The translations under genes and the position numbers were made by a program. The notes beneath the pieces were generated by a model. The model did not search any database. It was not told the origin of the DNA and saw only the letters and a list, made by a program, of their open reading frames with translations. DNA of 64,000 bases from Hirsutella rhossiliensis (taxonomy: Eukaryota > Ascomycota > Sordariomycetes > Hypocreales > Ophiocordycipitaceae). Shown here piece after piece: positions 23,270 through 34,228 of the stretch. Every line of letters starts with the position of its first letter. Within the stretch, counting starts at the first letter, position 1. The stretch covers positions 1,736,001-1,800,000 of the forward strand of contig NW_025408674.1 of the NCBI RefSeq assembly GCF_020360975.1, written 5' to 3'.

Positions 23270-26200
23270 AGTCCTTTAATCCCTTTTAAACCTTCTAGTA
23301 AAATTATTAAAGTAGAGAGCTATAGTAGGTTAAGTGCTTAAGTAGTTCCTAGGTATTTTCCTTTAGTCTATATCCCTTCTACTTAATAAGGTATTCTTAT
23401 TACTAACCTTATTTTCTTATATTTAATATTTATTTTACTTTATATTCTTAATTATTATTGACTTTAATTTTTTCCTATAGTTTAGCGTTTTATAGTACTA
23501 GTTCTAATAATAAGATATAAAATATCGGGTATATCTATATTATTATTAGTAGTAAAAGTTTATAGTTAACTTTTAAAATAGTTTTCTTAACCTTAAACGG
23601 TTTAAGTTTCTTAAAATCTAATTTATTTCTTAGTCGTTTTATTTTAATATTTCGTTATATAAGGTAGACTATATCTCCCTCTTAAAAGATTAGGCCCTAT
23701 AATCTTTTCTAATTATAGTAAGTAGATATTTATTCTCTAATAAATTAAAGTTCTTATTATATTTCTTTATATAATTTTCGTAGCTAATCTACTTATAGTA
23801 TCGCTTATTCCGCTTATAGTCCTTATTAAGTAACCTTAAATACTTCTAGGTTATATCCGTAATTAGCGTATACTAATAAGAGCTTAGTTATTTCTATAAC
23901 TAAGCTATTATAAGCTAGTTACGCTATTAGTAGTTATTTAACTTAATCGTTTTATTTATAGCTAATATAGTATTATAAATATTATTTAAGCGTTTAGTTA
24001 AGTCGTTTTATTTATCTATTTATTTATAGGTAATAAGCTATACTAAGCTTATATTTCGTTCTTAATTATATTATAAGAGCTTACTAAAACTTAGCTATAA
24101 ATATACTTTCTTTATTAAAGTTAATCTTATTTAGTAGTCTATAATTACTAATAATTATTTATAGGAATATATATACTAGTTCTTTTATATTACTTATTTC
24201 TTTATATAGTAGGAAATACCTATACTTCGTTAGTCTATCGGTAATAATAAATATACTATTATATTTAATATTAGTTATAGGTTCTTTTAATAGTAATAGC
24301 TTTATAATATAGTTAAAAGCTATTAAATCCTATAGTTTCTCTAGTACTAGTAGCGGTTATAATTCTCTATATAGTTTATATTATTTAGCTTTACTTTATA
24401 CGTAAAGTTTATATTCTTTAATAACTTATTATATTACTTCCTTAAGCTATAAGAAGTTATATTATCGTTTAATCCGTTTTATTATTCTTTAGATTCCTTA
24501 ATATCTATATATTAAATATCTATATATATCTTATATAACTTTATCTTATAATTCTAGTAGTATCTAGATTTTATTTTTATATATTAAAACTTCTAAATAT
24601 TCTATATTATATCCGTTTAGTACTTTATATTCTTTTATCTATTTTAGGATTTTCTAGTATATTAAGTTATTAGGTTATACTTTAAATATTATATTTAGCT
24701 ATCGTTGCTAGTAGTTCCTATTTTCGTTAATTTCTAAGAGCTATCCTTTCGCTATAAGTACTCTTATATCTTAGTTACTTTATTAACTAAGGGCATTAGC
24801 TCGACCGTTTTCTATTCCTTTTCTATAAATTATTTTATAGTCGAATTCTAATAAGTATTCGGCCTATTAAATCTATCGTCCGTTTAACTATTACGTTATT
24901 ATAAAATATAAGATATTCTTATAATTTATATAAACCTTAACTTTATATTTACTTTTAAGAAGGTAGTATTAAAATTCCTTAAAAGCTTAAATAATTACGA
25001 GGAATTCTTTATTATAGATAAGGTAATTAAGTTCTACGCTATATAGCTTCTTCGAATAGAATATAATTAGTCGTAGCCTTCCTTTATTATCTTTTTATCT
25101 AATTTATACTCTTAAAGTAAAGTCTAATATATTAGTTTTAAGTTCGATTTATTATTTTAGATTAAAGGTAGTTAAGACTAATTCTTACGTAATTATAGTC
25201 TTAATATATTCGAAAGCTTTATTAGCTTTATTATCCTATATAAATTCTTTTTCCTTCTTTATTAAGTTATATAGTAGTACTATAATCTTTCTAAAATCTT
25301 TAATAAATCGTTAGTAGTAATTTATAAATCTTAAGAAACTTTATATATCCTTAACGTTCTTTAGTATTAGCTATTCTTTAATTAAGTTAATCTTATCTTA
25401 TTATATTTATATCTCTCTTAGTAAGATCGTATATTTAAGGAAGTCTACTTCCTATATATAGAACTTACTTTTTTCTAGTTTAACTAGTAACTTTATATTC
25501 TAAAGTACGCGGAGTACCTTATAGATATATTCTTTATATTCTTTTAAGGTATCTAAGAAGATTAGGATATTATCTAGGTATACTACTATAAAGATATCTA
25601 AGTATTCGCGTAGGATATTATTAATTATCTATTAAAAGGTAGCTAGTATATTTATAAGTCTAAATAGTATTACTAGATATTTAAATAGTCCGAATTTTAT
25701 TCTAAAGGCTATTATTTATTTATATCCCTTTTTTATATATATTAAGTTATAGGCGCTTTTAAGGTTAAGGGCTATAAACTATTTTTTACTATATAGTCGA
25801 TCTTATAGTTCCGATATAAGCGGTAATAGTATTCGGTCCTTTATTATAATATTATTTAGTCGTCTATAGTCGATAACTAGTTATAGCTTACCGTTTTTCT
25901 TTAAAATAAATATAACTAGATAGCTTACTTTAGATATTAACGTTTATATATATCCCTTTTATAGATTCTTATCGAGGTAGTTATATAGCGTTTATAGTTA
26001 CTTTTTATTTAAGTTATAAATCTTATAAAACGTTAGCGTTATTCTATCCTTAAGATAAATTTTATAGTCTTATTAGCTATATTTAAGTAACCCTATCTTA
26101 AGTTCTTCCTTAAAGAGTTTATTATATTTTTAGTATTCTTAGGGGATATTCTTTATTTTATCTTATAGGCTTTATTCTTTCTTTTAAGAGCTAGTTTCTC

Positions 26201-27400
26201 TTAACTTAAGCTCTTTATTAATTTATTTAAGGTCTTTCCTTAAAGTAGTAATAACTCTTAAAATCTTTATATTATATCCTTTATTCTATTTATATTAGAT
26301 ACTAGGTTATATAGCTATATTAGTTAATATATAGGTCTTATTAGTCGATTTTATTATATCCGCTAGTTCGGTTACTATTTTTATTTATATCGCTAAAGCC
26401 TATAATAATTTACTTAAACGGTTATCCTTTTTATCTTATTTAGTAGCTAAATTATCGTAAAAATTTACTTTCTCCTAAATCTACTAGTCTTAGAAACTTA
26501 TATCTTTATCTTAATATAGCTAGCTAGTTTTCTAGTTAATTAGTAGGTTGCTCTCCTATAGCTATAGAAGCCTTAATATAAGGTTATATTCTTTAATATC
26601 TATAATATTAATATTAACTTATTCGTCGTAGCCCTAGATATTAATATCGAGGTAATTAATCTCTATATTAATAATTCTATTATTATAGTTAAAGGCCTCT
26701 CCTTCGATATTTATAAGTTTATATAGATCTTTCTTATATCTCTATATAAGTCGGTAATAATTAATAACTCTAAGTAAAATATAATTACTTATTACGCCGT
26801 AATCTAAAAGTATATATATATAATATCCCGCGATTTAAATATCTAATACTATTTAGTCGCTATAGCTTACTATTACTATATATAGGGTCCTTAGATCTTA
26901 TTATATTATACTAGTCTATAGCCCTTTTATAAATAGTATACCTTGTTTTTTACTTAGTCCTTATTTATTTTATTTAGGTATTCTTCTTTAATTTATTATT
27001 AATATCGTTTCTTTATATTTTCGTCGCGTAGTATTATATTAAGGCTTAAGAGACTAATTTCTTATAGCTAATCGAAGATTTCTTATTTCTTAACGCTATA
27101 TTATTTATATTATACTACTTTATAGTTAATTATATACTATACTTTATAATTTTATTTATTTTTATACTAAAGGTTAAGTTTTCGTTTAGCGTCTTTTTAT
27201 TTTTTATATAGTATTTTTATATTAATTCTTCCTTAGTTAAATATAGCCTATAGCCTTTATATATATTACTAATAATCTTTTAGTATACTATTATATTATT
27301 TATACTATACTTATGCTTTTTTATATTTATAAACTCTATAGTTTAGGTATATATATTTATTATAATCTTCTTTATTATATTTAATTCGTTATATAAGTTT
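23270..27400 (-). pseudogene. gypsy-1B pol remnant: protease region, RT, RNase H, integrase, chromodomain
   Basis: Same product as at 1-1925 but with the N-terminal half. RT is at about 26050-25250 and reads YLDNILIFLDTLKEY (YLDD changed to YLDN). RNase H lies at about 25030-24780, integrase at about 24560-23760 and the chromodomain near 23430-23300. The protease is expected between 26200 and 27000, but I do not see a clear motif. All frames carry RIP stops. Confidence 0.87.
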
Positions 27401-27499
27401 TTAAAAGATTAATAGTTTAGATACCTTAAAGTAAGTAGCGTTATACTATTCCTTTATTTTAGTATATTTATAGATTTTATATATCTCCGAAAGATATCT

Positions 27500-29440
27500 T
27501 ATTAATTAACTATAATTATCGCGGTATTTAAGTAGCGTACTATAATCGGGTTCTAATAATATAACTTAGTCGTTTAGGTAGCGTTAATTAATTTTCTAGT
27601 AGTCTAGTTCTATACTTAGGTAGGGTTTCGAAAGTACTTATCCCTCGAACCTAACTAAGAAGGCGTCGTATTATACCTTTATCTAAAAGTATATTATATA
27701 ATTTAGGTAAACGTATAATATCTATAAGATATACTTATAGTACTTATAAGTAAGTAGTATTTATAGATCGTCTTTAAATTCTCTTTATAGTTACTATTCT
27801 CGTTATAAAGCTATAAGGGTATCGACTATAGTAATAGCTATAGCGTAGTCTCCTTTATATAGTGCTAGTTAATATCGAATTAATATAGCTTATTAGTTTT
27901 CTATAAGAATTTAAGGTATTTATTAAGTTCTAATTTTAAGTATTTCTTTAAATTCTTTAAAGTATAGAGCGTGTTTTCTAATTATAGTATTTTCCTTTAA
28001 TAGCGAGGGTAGTAGTATAAGTTCGTTCTTATCTTCCGTTTCTCTAGGTATTTCTTATTCTTTAAAGCTTATATCGTCGATACTTCGTTATTCCTCTTTA
28101 AGTTATTATCTAAGTTTTATAAGTATAAGGGCTATATCTATATCTTCTTTATTATATTACTTATAAACTACTTATTATTATTATCGATTTTTATTTTATA
28201 TATCCTCCTAGAATTATTTACCGTTCTTCCTAATCTAGTCTTAAGAGACTCCTTTAAGATAGGGGTATTTTAGTTTTATAAATTTAACTTATTTCTATAT
28301 TTTAAGATCCCTTTATTATACTATTATAAGGGTCTTTTTTAGTAGCTTTAAGAACTATCTAATACCGTTCTTATCGCTTAGGTATACTATATATTTATCG
28401 TCGTAGTATATAGTTTAACTAAGGAGTTTATACTTTAGTTCCTATTTATTAGTAGCGTTTAGGTATTTCTTACCTTTTAAGGCTAGTATCTAGTAGGTTT
28501 TCTCCTCCTTATAAGGTTATCTATATTCCTTAGAGTAATATCCAAGTTTCCTATAGTTAAAATACTTTCCTTTACTTTTTTATATTACGTTTAGGTCTAT
28601 CTTACCTAGGTTAGTTATATAGGCGTAGGCAATAAGAGTTTCGCGCTTTTTTTTATAGTTAGTACGTTAGTTAAAGTTATTCTTATAAGAAGGGTTCTAG
28701 TTTCCTCTTCTTTATTTCTTTTCTTAGTATTATATATACTATCTATCGTTAATTTATACTACTATAGTAATATAGTCTAAGAGGTTATTAGGTTAATTTT
28801 CCTTATAAAGCTCGTCCTTAACTTCTTCTTTAAGCCTATCGTAGAATCGTAATATAAGAGGTTCGTCGTCTTAATTAAGCTTTAAAGTAACTTAATAAAA
28901 CTTTATAGTATAATCTAATACTAAGATCCTTTATCGGAGTTCTTAAAGTTTTTATTTAGCTTCTTATTCCTCGTTAGTTATTCTAAATACCTTTATAATA
29001 GCTTCTTTAAATCCTTAGAAACTAATAAAGACTTTATCTATCTTAGTATCTTATTATACTAGTTAGTTATCGAGAAATTCCCTTATAATAGGTCTAAACT
29101 AAGTAAGTACTATTTTAAATAAATAATTTCCTATATAGAGTACCTTTTCGACTAAGTCTAAGAGTTTAGTAGGGTAAAACTAGTAGTAAGCCTTAAGTTA
29201 GGTAAGAAAGTCTTAAAGCGTGCTATAAGTACCGTCGAATAGTCCTAGCTATTTTAGTTTAACTACTTCTCTAAGGTCCCTAACTTATCCGTTGCCTCCT
29301 CCGTTCCTAAGTAACTATACCTTATATCGAAGGGTAATAATCTCGCGTATTATATCCTAAGGCGATATAGTAGCTCTAGAGTTAGTTAATCTAGCTTACT
29401 ATATAGGTATATTAATAGTTACGATATTACTTAGAGTAAC
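27500..29440 (-). pseudogene. gypsy-1B gag remnant with mutated zinc knuckle
   Basis: Minus-strand frame between pol and the 5' LTR. Near 28565-28500 it reads YFNYRKLGYYSKEYR, a CCHC knuckle in which all three Cys and the His have become Tyr through RIP (TGC to TAC, CAC to TAC). That explains the motif and shows it is dead. Confidence 0.75.
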
Positions 29441-29471
29441 GCGGTATTATACTAAATAAGAGCTTTTAAAG

Positions 29472-29922
29472 TATAACGACTAGTATTATTCCTAAGGGAT
29501 AAACCTATTAAGGGGTTTATATTAGTAGATATAATAAGGCGTGGTCTAAGTAATAATAAGTATATTACGTTAGTAATAAGTTAGAGGTCGTAGACTATAG
29601 ACTATAACTAGGTAATTAGAATTAAAGATAGAATTATAATAAAGATCTATATTAAAAGCTATCGAGCTATCTATCTAAAGAAGTAAAAGTAGGTAGCTAT
29701 ATATACCTATAGAGACTATCCTTAGATTATAGGCCTAGCTATAATCCTTAATTATTAGATCGTATAGAGCGTAGTAATCTTATTAATCCTAGATTACTTA
29801 GATCTCTACGATCCCCTCGATCCTATATCTATTAGATAGTCGTGCTAACTATTTATCCGTTAGACCGTATTACGTGCTTAACGCGGTCGACCGTTAACGG
29901 CCTAGTAGCCGTAGTTATAATA
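29472..29922 (-). repeat. gypsy-1B 5' LTR, 451 bp
   Basis: Direct repeat of 22059-22520 (plus-strand start tataacgactag, end gtagttataata). Confidence 0.88.
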
Positions 29923-30013
29923 GCTAGCTATATATAAAAGAGCTTTATATAGCTTATTAATATTATCCTATAAATAGTACTTATATATATATCTTTACTT
30001 ACTTTATAATATT
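29923..30013 (+). repeat. gypsy-2-type LTR, 3' half only
   Basis: Matches the last about 90 bp of the 186-bp LTRs (tataaaagagc, then agcttattaatattatcc, ending ctttataata). Its front half is missing where gypsy-1B ends. Confidence 0.7.
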
Positions 30014-30325
30014 TATTAATACTTATAATATAGCTAGATATTTATTAGTTTTACTATTAATTATATTTAAAGAGAGTTAGTTATACTAGTATTCTTATAA
30101 GGTTTTAGCTAGTATTTTTAGCTAAATATTATTCCTTTATTTCTTAGTTATATAATATCTATTAGCTTAATTAATTTATAATAATATAGAAACTAATAAG
30201 CCTTTTTAATTTATAAGATAAGACTTTTTCTATAATTAATAAAGTACTATTAGCTTATAAAATTAAGAGAGTATATTATAGCTACTTTATTAATAATAGG
30301 AAAACATTTTTCCTTATAATATATA
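30014..30325 (-). repeat. diverged copia-A-type LTR fragment
   Basis: Shares the order of blocks of the 18300-18590 LTR (aggttagttatactagtattct, ttagctagtatt, gagagtatattatagctact, ttccttata) with many differences and indels. It is an older or sister-family LTR piece, heavily RIP-mutated. Confidence 0.6.
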
Positions 30326-30329
30326 AAGT

Positions 30330-30569
30330 ATAAAAGGGAATGGGTTTCCCTATTAATATATCTACTTATAGTTACCTAGATCTATAAAGTAACTTCTTTA
30401 GCATCCTATAGGTTAACCACCGCATTTAGTGCCTCCGGATGCGGCGAGGGCATCAGCGCTGCTTCTAGGGATAAAGGGGGCGCTCCTATAAGTGCGTGGG
30501 GGCGCGAGCCCAACCTTTATTCCTATACATTGGTCTGTGTCCTACTAGGCCCCTTGTTAGGCCGTGACA
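30330..30569 (-). repeat. LTR-like fragment, mostly unmutated, edge TGTCACGGCC
   Basis: Read on the minus strand from 30569 it begins TGTCACGGCCTAACAAGG, the form of a retroelement LTR start, and includes a TATA-like stretch near 30340. About 30410-30569 has normal CA/TG content and high GC. No partner LTR or target duplication is seen, so it is either a solo or a truncated LTR. Confidence 0.4.
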
Positions 30570-31127
30570 CTCCCCCTCTAGGAACTTATATTAAAGGGCT
30601 CCGTATTAGTTATAAAACTATACTAGCTATAGAGTAACGTTTATATAGATTAAAGTTAATAACTTAATTAATATCGTAGAAGTCCTAGATTGATTCCCTA
30701 CTTGGGCGCAGACTTCCTCTGCTGGCTCTAGCGTGGCGGGGTTATCTCGCACAGTTCGAAGAATTTAATCGCTTCAGGAACCGTTTGCTGCTGAGCCTCT
30801 GAGAAATCAGATTAAAGGACTCCGTTCTCTCTAAATATTATAAGAACTGCATCTGCAGATTCAGGGCCAGATCTGACTAGATTGATCTGACGGCAGCGCT
30901 GACTCGAACAAAGCGTTTATGCCAAAAACAAAAATCACTGTCTGTAGACTTGGGCAACGAGCGGATTTAGTTTCCTATCTAAACGTGTGCTGGAACTGCT
31001 TTTTCGTATCGTAAACTAATCCCCATGACACAAGAAGCCCTCCAGCGACTGAAAGTGTACTAAAGAATGAGCGGCCTGACAAACTGTCAACGTCCCCATT
31101 CTCACCCTGCTTCTTTCCTGTTGCTCA
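30570..31127. other. 3' flank of the HsbA gene; RIP boundary near 30690
   Basis: 30570-30690 is AT-rich and RIP-mutated; from about 30690 the composition switches abruptly to normal. On the minus strand at about 30845-30700 a short frame ends in AIKFFELCEITPPR with one in-frame stop upstream. It may be a gene relic but is not recognised. The rest is the presumed 3' untranslated region of the gene at 31128-31649. Confidence 0.4.
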
Positions 31128-31649
31128 TTAAATGTTGAGCAGGCGATAAGCGTCGATGGCCTCGTCAAACTTATAGTCTATGCCCTGGATGAAACCCTTG
31201 GCTACGGCCTGTAAATCGCCGGGTATTTTGGCGGCGACGCTGGCGCCGAACGTGTTGGCGGCGTCCTTGTGCAGCTCGAGATCGAGGTGAATCACGGGTC
31301 TAAGGAGTAGGTGATCGAACTTGGGTTTGGCCGCGACAAGGGTCTCGAGCGTGACATTGACCCGAGCCGCGAGATCCTGCGTGGCTTTACCAATCTGAGC
31401 TGACTCGTTCATCGTCAGGGGCTCCGAGGCGTAGGCAACTCGCGTGCCCTCAAGTAGTTCCCTATACAACAGGGCTGCCTGGACCGAGATTGGCAGCACG
31501 CCGAGCGGGTTGCCGCGCCAGGAAAGGATGATATTGCTGAGCGCGTCCGCCTGAGTCCGAGCACTGCTAATGGCGCCGGCGATCGCCTTTTCGTCGGCGA
31601 GAGTCGATCCCGCGAGAGCGAAGGCGGAGAGGAGCGTGGCGACAAGCAT
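31128..31649 (-). CDS. secreted HsbA-family (hydrophobic surface binding) protein
   Basis: Intact single-exon gene of 173 residues. Residues 1-18 form a signal peptide (hydrophobic core VATLLSAFALAG, predicted cut after STLA), so it should be secreted. The mature part is Ala/Leu-rich, helical-looking and free of Cys, with two N-glycosylation sequons (N81-E-S, N98-V-T). The pattern fits the HsbA/cell-wall galactomannoprotein family, whose founding member coats hydrophobic surfaces and helps recruit cutinase-type enzymes; length is typical (about 170-190). The start ATG has A at -3, and no upstream in-frame ATG is plausible. It is the only convincing undamaged host gene in 64 kb, flanked by dead transposons. 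A surface or effector-like role is inference. Confidence 0.85.
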   Translation of the reverse strand: MLVATLLSAFALAGSTLADEKAIAGAISSARTQADALSNIILSWRGNPLGVLPISVQAALLYRELLEGTRVAYASEPLTMNESAQIGKATQDLAARVNVTLETLVAAKPKFDHLLLRPVIHLDLELHKDAANTFGASVAAKIPGDLQAVAKGFIQGIDYKFDEAIDAYRLLNI

Positions 31650-31797
31650 AATTGCTGGTTGACGAGTGGGTTCTAATTTATGTGACTTGTAAGAAGCAAG
31701 CAGAGAATGTGAGCACGATCAAGTGTGAGGCAGACGAGCGAAGAACTGATGGCTTGAGACTGCTCTCTTAATCTTGCTGGTGGTGGTAGTCGTCGTC

Positions 31798-31806
31798 TTT
31801 ATATAG
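31798..31806 (-). promoter_or_regulatory. TATA box of the HsbA gene
   Basis: Minus strand reads ctatataaag about 150 bp upstream of the ATG, leaving a leader rich in CA and pyrimidines. Two CCAAT-type pentamers lie further upstream near 32029-32040. Confidence 0.55.
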
Positions 31807-31810
31807 TTGA

Positions 31811-32327
31811 TGGTATCGGCAGCAGTGGCTAGGCCTTTCGGCATCTCCCTCCACGTTGGCCCTTATGCCGTTCTATTTTACCGAACCTCGTTCGATTTTC
31901 CTGCAGGAACAAAAATGTTGGTGTTAGTGTGTGGGCCAATGCCGGGATTGTGATAGACACTTTTGAGTGAATCCTAGCCAGTGCTAGTCCGAACAAACAA
32001 TTCCAGCTCAGGATTCAGACCATTAAACCAATAGCCAATGGCCCTTGCAGCAGCTGTATGCTCTGATCAATCATCCGCTATAGATGCTGCGACGATTCTT
32101 GCCATGAGCTTGTGCATCCATTGGTGGCTGAGCGCTTGAGCGTTGACGCCCTGCAAGACAGCCGCTGTTTCATATGGGACACGGCAACTGCCGTACCGGA
32201 TCTGGGTTTCCCGTGGCAAATCCAGCTTGGCATCCGGAGGTATCGGATGGAGGAGACTGACGACCATTCGCGGTCTGTACTGTAACACGCAGGCGGAAAC
32301 GATTACGCTGTCTCGTTAAAAACCAAA
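31811..32327. other. upstream region of the HsbA gene, with a doubtful 73-codon frame
   Basis: Unmutated, normal composition. A minus-strand frame of 73 codons (32067-32288, starting MLQYRPRMVVSLLHP) has no recognisable domain or neighbour support. It could be a gene fragment or chance. Otherwise I see only promoter-like sequence for the gene below. Confidence 0.3.
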
Positions 32328-32329
32328 TA

Positions 32330-32662
32330 ATAGTTCCTTTCTAAGTGGATATTACTGCTGATCTCCTCGGCTCGCGATCACCTCGGCCCGCACCGACTGG
32401 TAGAACCGGGGGCTATCAAGGCTTACATTTTCGACGGCCACAAACGAGCACCCGGACTCCGCGGCAGCGTTTACGGGATAAGGCTGCCCCATATTATTGG
32501 TGTAAGATCAACCTAAACACGCGGTCGACTTGCCGATCAAGGTGGGCTCTGACACGTGTAAGGAGCCTTTGCGGGATAGCCACTGGTTCCACCAGTCGGC
32601 GTGGGCCGAGGAGATCGCGGGCCGAGGAGATTAGTAGCAATCTCCACTTAGAAAGGAATTAT
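32330..32662. mobile_element. MITE-like element, 333 bp, 78-bp terminal inverted repeats
   Basis: Left arm 32330-32407 and right arm 32585-32662 are inverted copies (atagttcctttctaagtgg outermost). The arms contain a 16-bp tandem unit (gatctcctcggcccgc and variants). TA flanks both ends (32328-32329, 32663-32664), fitting a TA duplication. The about 177-bp core has no transposase. It ends 11 bp before the Tc1-like element. The 115-codon frame across it is explained by this repeat. Confidence 0.65.
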
Positions 32663-32673
32663 TATCTGTTTTA

Positions 32674-32736
32674 CGGAGGAAGCTTTCAATAGTCGTTGCT
32701 GACGCTAAAATAACCCCTGTTAAGAAAAAGGAAGAA
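32674..32736 (+). repeat. left terminal inverted repeat of the Tc1-like element
   Basis: Begins cggaggaagctttcaatag and ends aaaaaggaagaa; pairs with 34164-34226. This arm keeps the C and G that are T and A in the other arm. Confidence 0.9.
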
Positions 32737-32789
32737 CGTACTAAATTTCTATGGCTCTACGAAGTATTCCCTGCTAATACCGGTACTAT

Positions 32790-34080
32790 CCCTCCTTCCC
32801 TCTCGATACTCATTGCCGCCTTTTAATTTAATGATTTTCTGCATATGCCGAGGAATTCGCTCAATCTAGCCTTATATCTTCTCTTACGGAAGCTCTTTCC
32901 AAGCTGCCTCCCAAGCAGAAATTGCTTTAGCCCGGCTTTTCGGGGCGCCTTTTTTCGTAGTATCCGTAGTTCTTTTTAGCCAAGGCCAGCAAGGCTCAAT
33001 AGCATTAAGATCAGGCGAATTGCCACACCAAAGAAGGCGCCGGACTTTATGTAAGTCGTATACCTGCTGCTAGATATAGTGGTTATGAGCCGGAGCTTTA
33101 TCTTCTTATATAATTATCCTAGGAAGATCCTTCTCGCATTCCTTTATAAAAGGAAAGAGCTTTAGAATTAAGATCTTAGTTTAGTAGCGATACTAATCAA
33201 TGCCGCCGCGCTTAGGGCTTCGGGAGAGCTTGCCGTTCTTTGAATTCCATCGCTACTTAGGCTTTAGTCCGGGAAGCTGCCGTAGGTTTAGTCGTCGTAT
33301 GCCGTTATTAAGTTCCCACGTCTCTTTTATTAAGGGCTCTAATTCCTAGTTTATTTTCGCGATATCTTCTTCGGAAGATTTCTTCTCCGTAGTAGTCTCT
33401 AGAGCCTAATAGTGATAAGGGCCCTTTTTATCGTAGGAAAAGCAGCCCTAGAATATAAATTCGGAGGATCCTTTCTATCTCTCGCGAATATAGCTACGAA
33501 CGAAACGTTCGTTAGCTTTTCTCTAGACGCGATAGCTTCCTCGGCGGTATAAAAGAATAACCGAAGTCTCGTTAGACTAAATAACCTTCTTTTAATCCTT
33601 AAGGGTCTAGTCTTTATACGAGAAACACTACTCGAGTCGGTCTCTTATTATCTTCTTCGTTAATCTAGGCTTCCTCGTCGGCTTAGTCTTCTAGAAACTA
33701 GCTTTCTTTAATACCCTCTATATAGTAATAGAAGACACTAAATGCCCTGCTAAATTAAGCTCGGCAGCAATATTAGTGTAGTTTTTTTCCCTTCTATACC
33801 GGTCTCGGCGAACCTTCTTAAAAACCTTATTTTTAATAGTAGCTTGCTTAGACGGACGGCTAGAACGAGGAGCATCTTAAAGCTATTCGTCTCGTATAGT
33901 TAACGGTAGCTAGTTTAGCTAGAAGCCTCGCTTAATTGCTCGAGCGTATATACTATTAATCGTATGAATCGAAATTCCGGTTAAAGAAGAAATCTCTGCC
34001 GATAATTTGCCGCTATAAGGCGCCTTTAACGTAATAATTAATGCTCGAGTTAAAATATTAGTCTTTATTTTATAAGAGAA
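32790..34080 (-). pseudogene. Tc1-like DDE transposase remnant (DD34E)
   Basis: Minus-strand translation shows an N-terminal helix-turn-helix near 34050-33880 (KLSAEISSLTGISIHTINSIYARA). The catalytic domain follows: WSNETSV near 33570 (first Asp now Asn), EDKAPAHN near 33085, and NSPDLNAIEPCWPWLKR near 33010. Thirty-four residues separate the second Asp from the Glu, the Tc1 spacing. RYRVWRK-like and FVRSYIRER blocks lie between. About a dozen stops and the lost first Asp make it inactive. It carries far fewer RIP changes than the retroelements. Confidence 0.88.
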
Positions 34081-34163
34081 ATAATAGTTAAGTAAAGAAA
34101 TTAAGGGGAAATTAAGGGGAAATTATAGATATAGGAGGAAAAGTGCGTGTGCGGGGTTCTTTA

Positions 34164-34226
34164 TTCTTCCTTTTTCTTAACAGGGGTTATTTTAGCGTTA
34201 GCAACGACTATTAAAAGCTTCCTCCG
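34164..34226 (-). repeat. right terminal inverted repeat of the Tc1-like element
   Basis: Inverted copy of 32674-32736 with two transitions. Confidence 0.9.
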
Positions 34227-34228
34227 TA

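Larger units (their letters stand above)
22059..29922 (-). mobile_element. complete Ty3/gypsy retrotransposon family 1, copy B, 7,864 bp, minus strand
   Basis: Two LTRs of 462 and 451 bp enclose gag, pol with chromodomain and the antisense CX2C frame. The left flank is copia-A. The right flank starts with part of a gypsy-2-type LTR (29923-30013). Flanking pentamers (taagt and gctag) differ, so the insertion duplication is lost, perhaps through recombination between elements. Confidence 0.92.
32674..34226 (-). mobile_element. Tc1/mariner-type DNA transposon, 1,553 bp, lightly RIP-mutated
   Basis: 63-bp terminal inverted repeats (32674-32736 and 34164-34226, outer end cggaggaagc) differ at two bases, both RIP-type transitions. 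TA lies directly outside each end (32672-32673, 34227-34228), the standard Tc1/mariner target duplication. A degraded transposase on the minus strand fills it. Confidence 0.92.

Noticed and set aside
31415..31645. 76-codon minus frame overlapping the HsbA gene
   Set aside because: Shadow in another frame of the HsbA coding sequence; no domain and no start context.
32345..32692. 115-codon plus frame
   Set aside because: Lies across both arms of the MITE-like inverted repeat and into the Tc1 end; Arg/Ser-rich translation of GC-rich repeats, not a gene.
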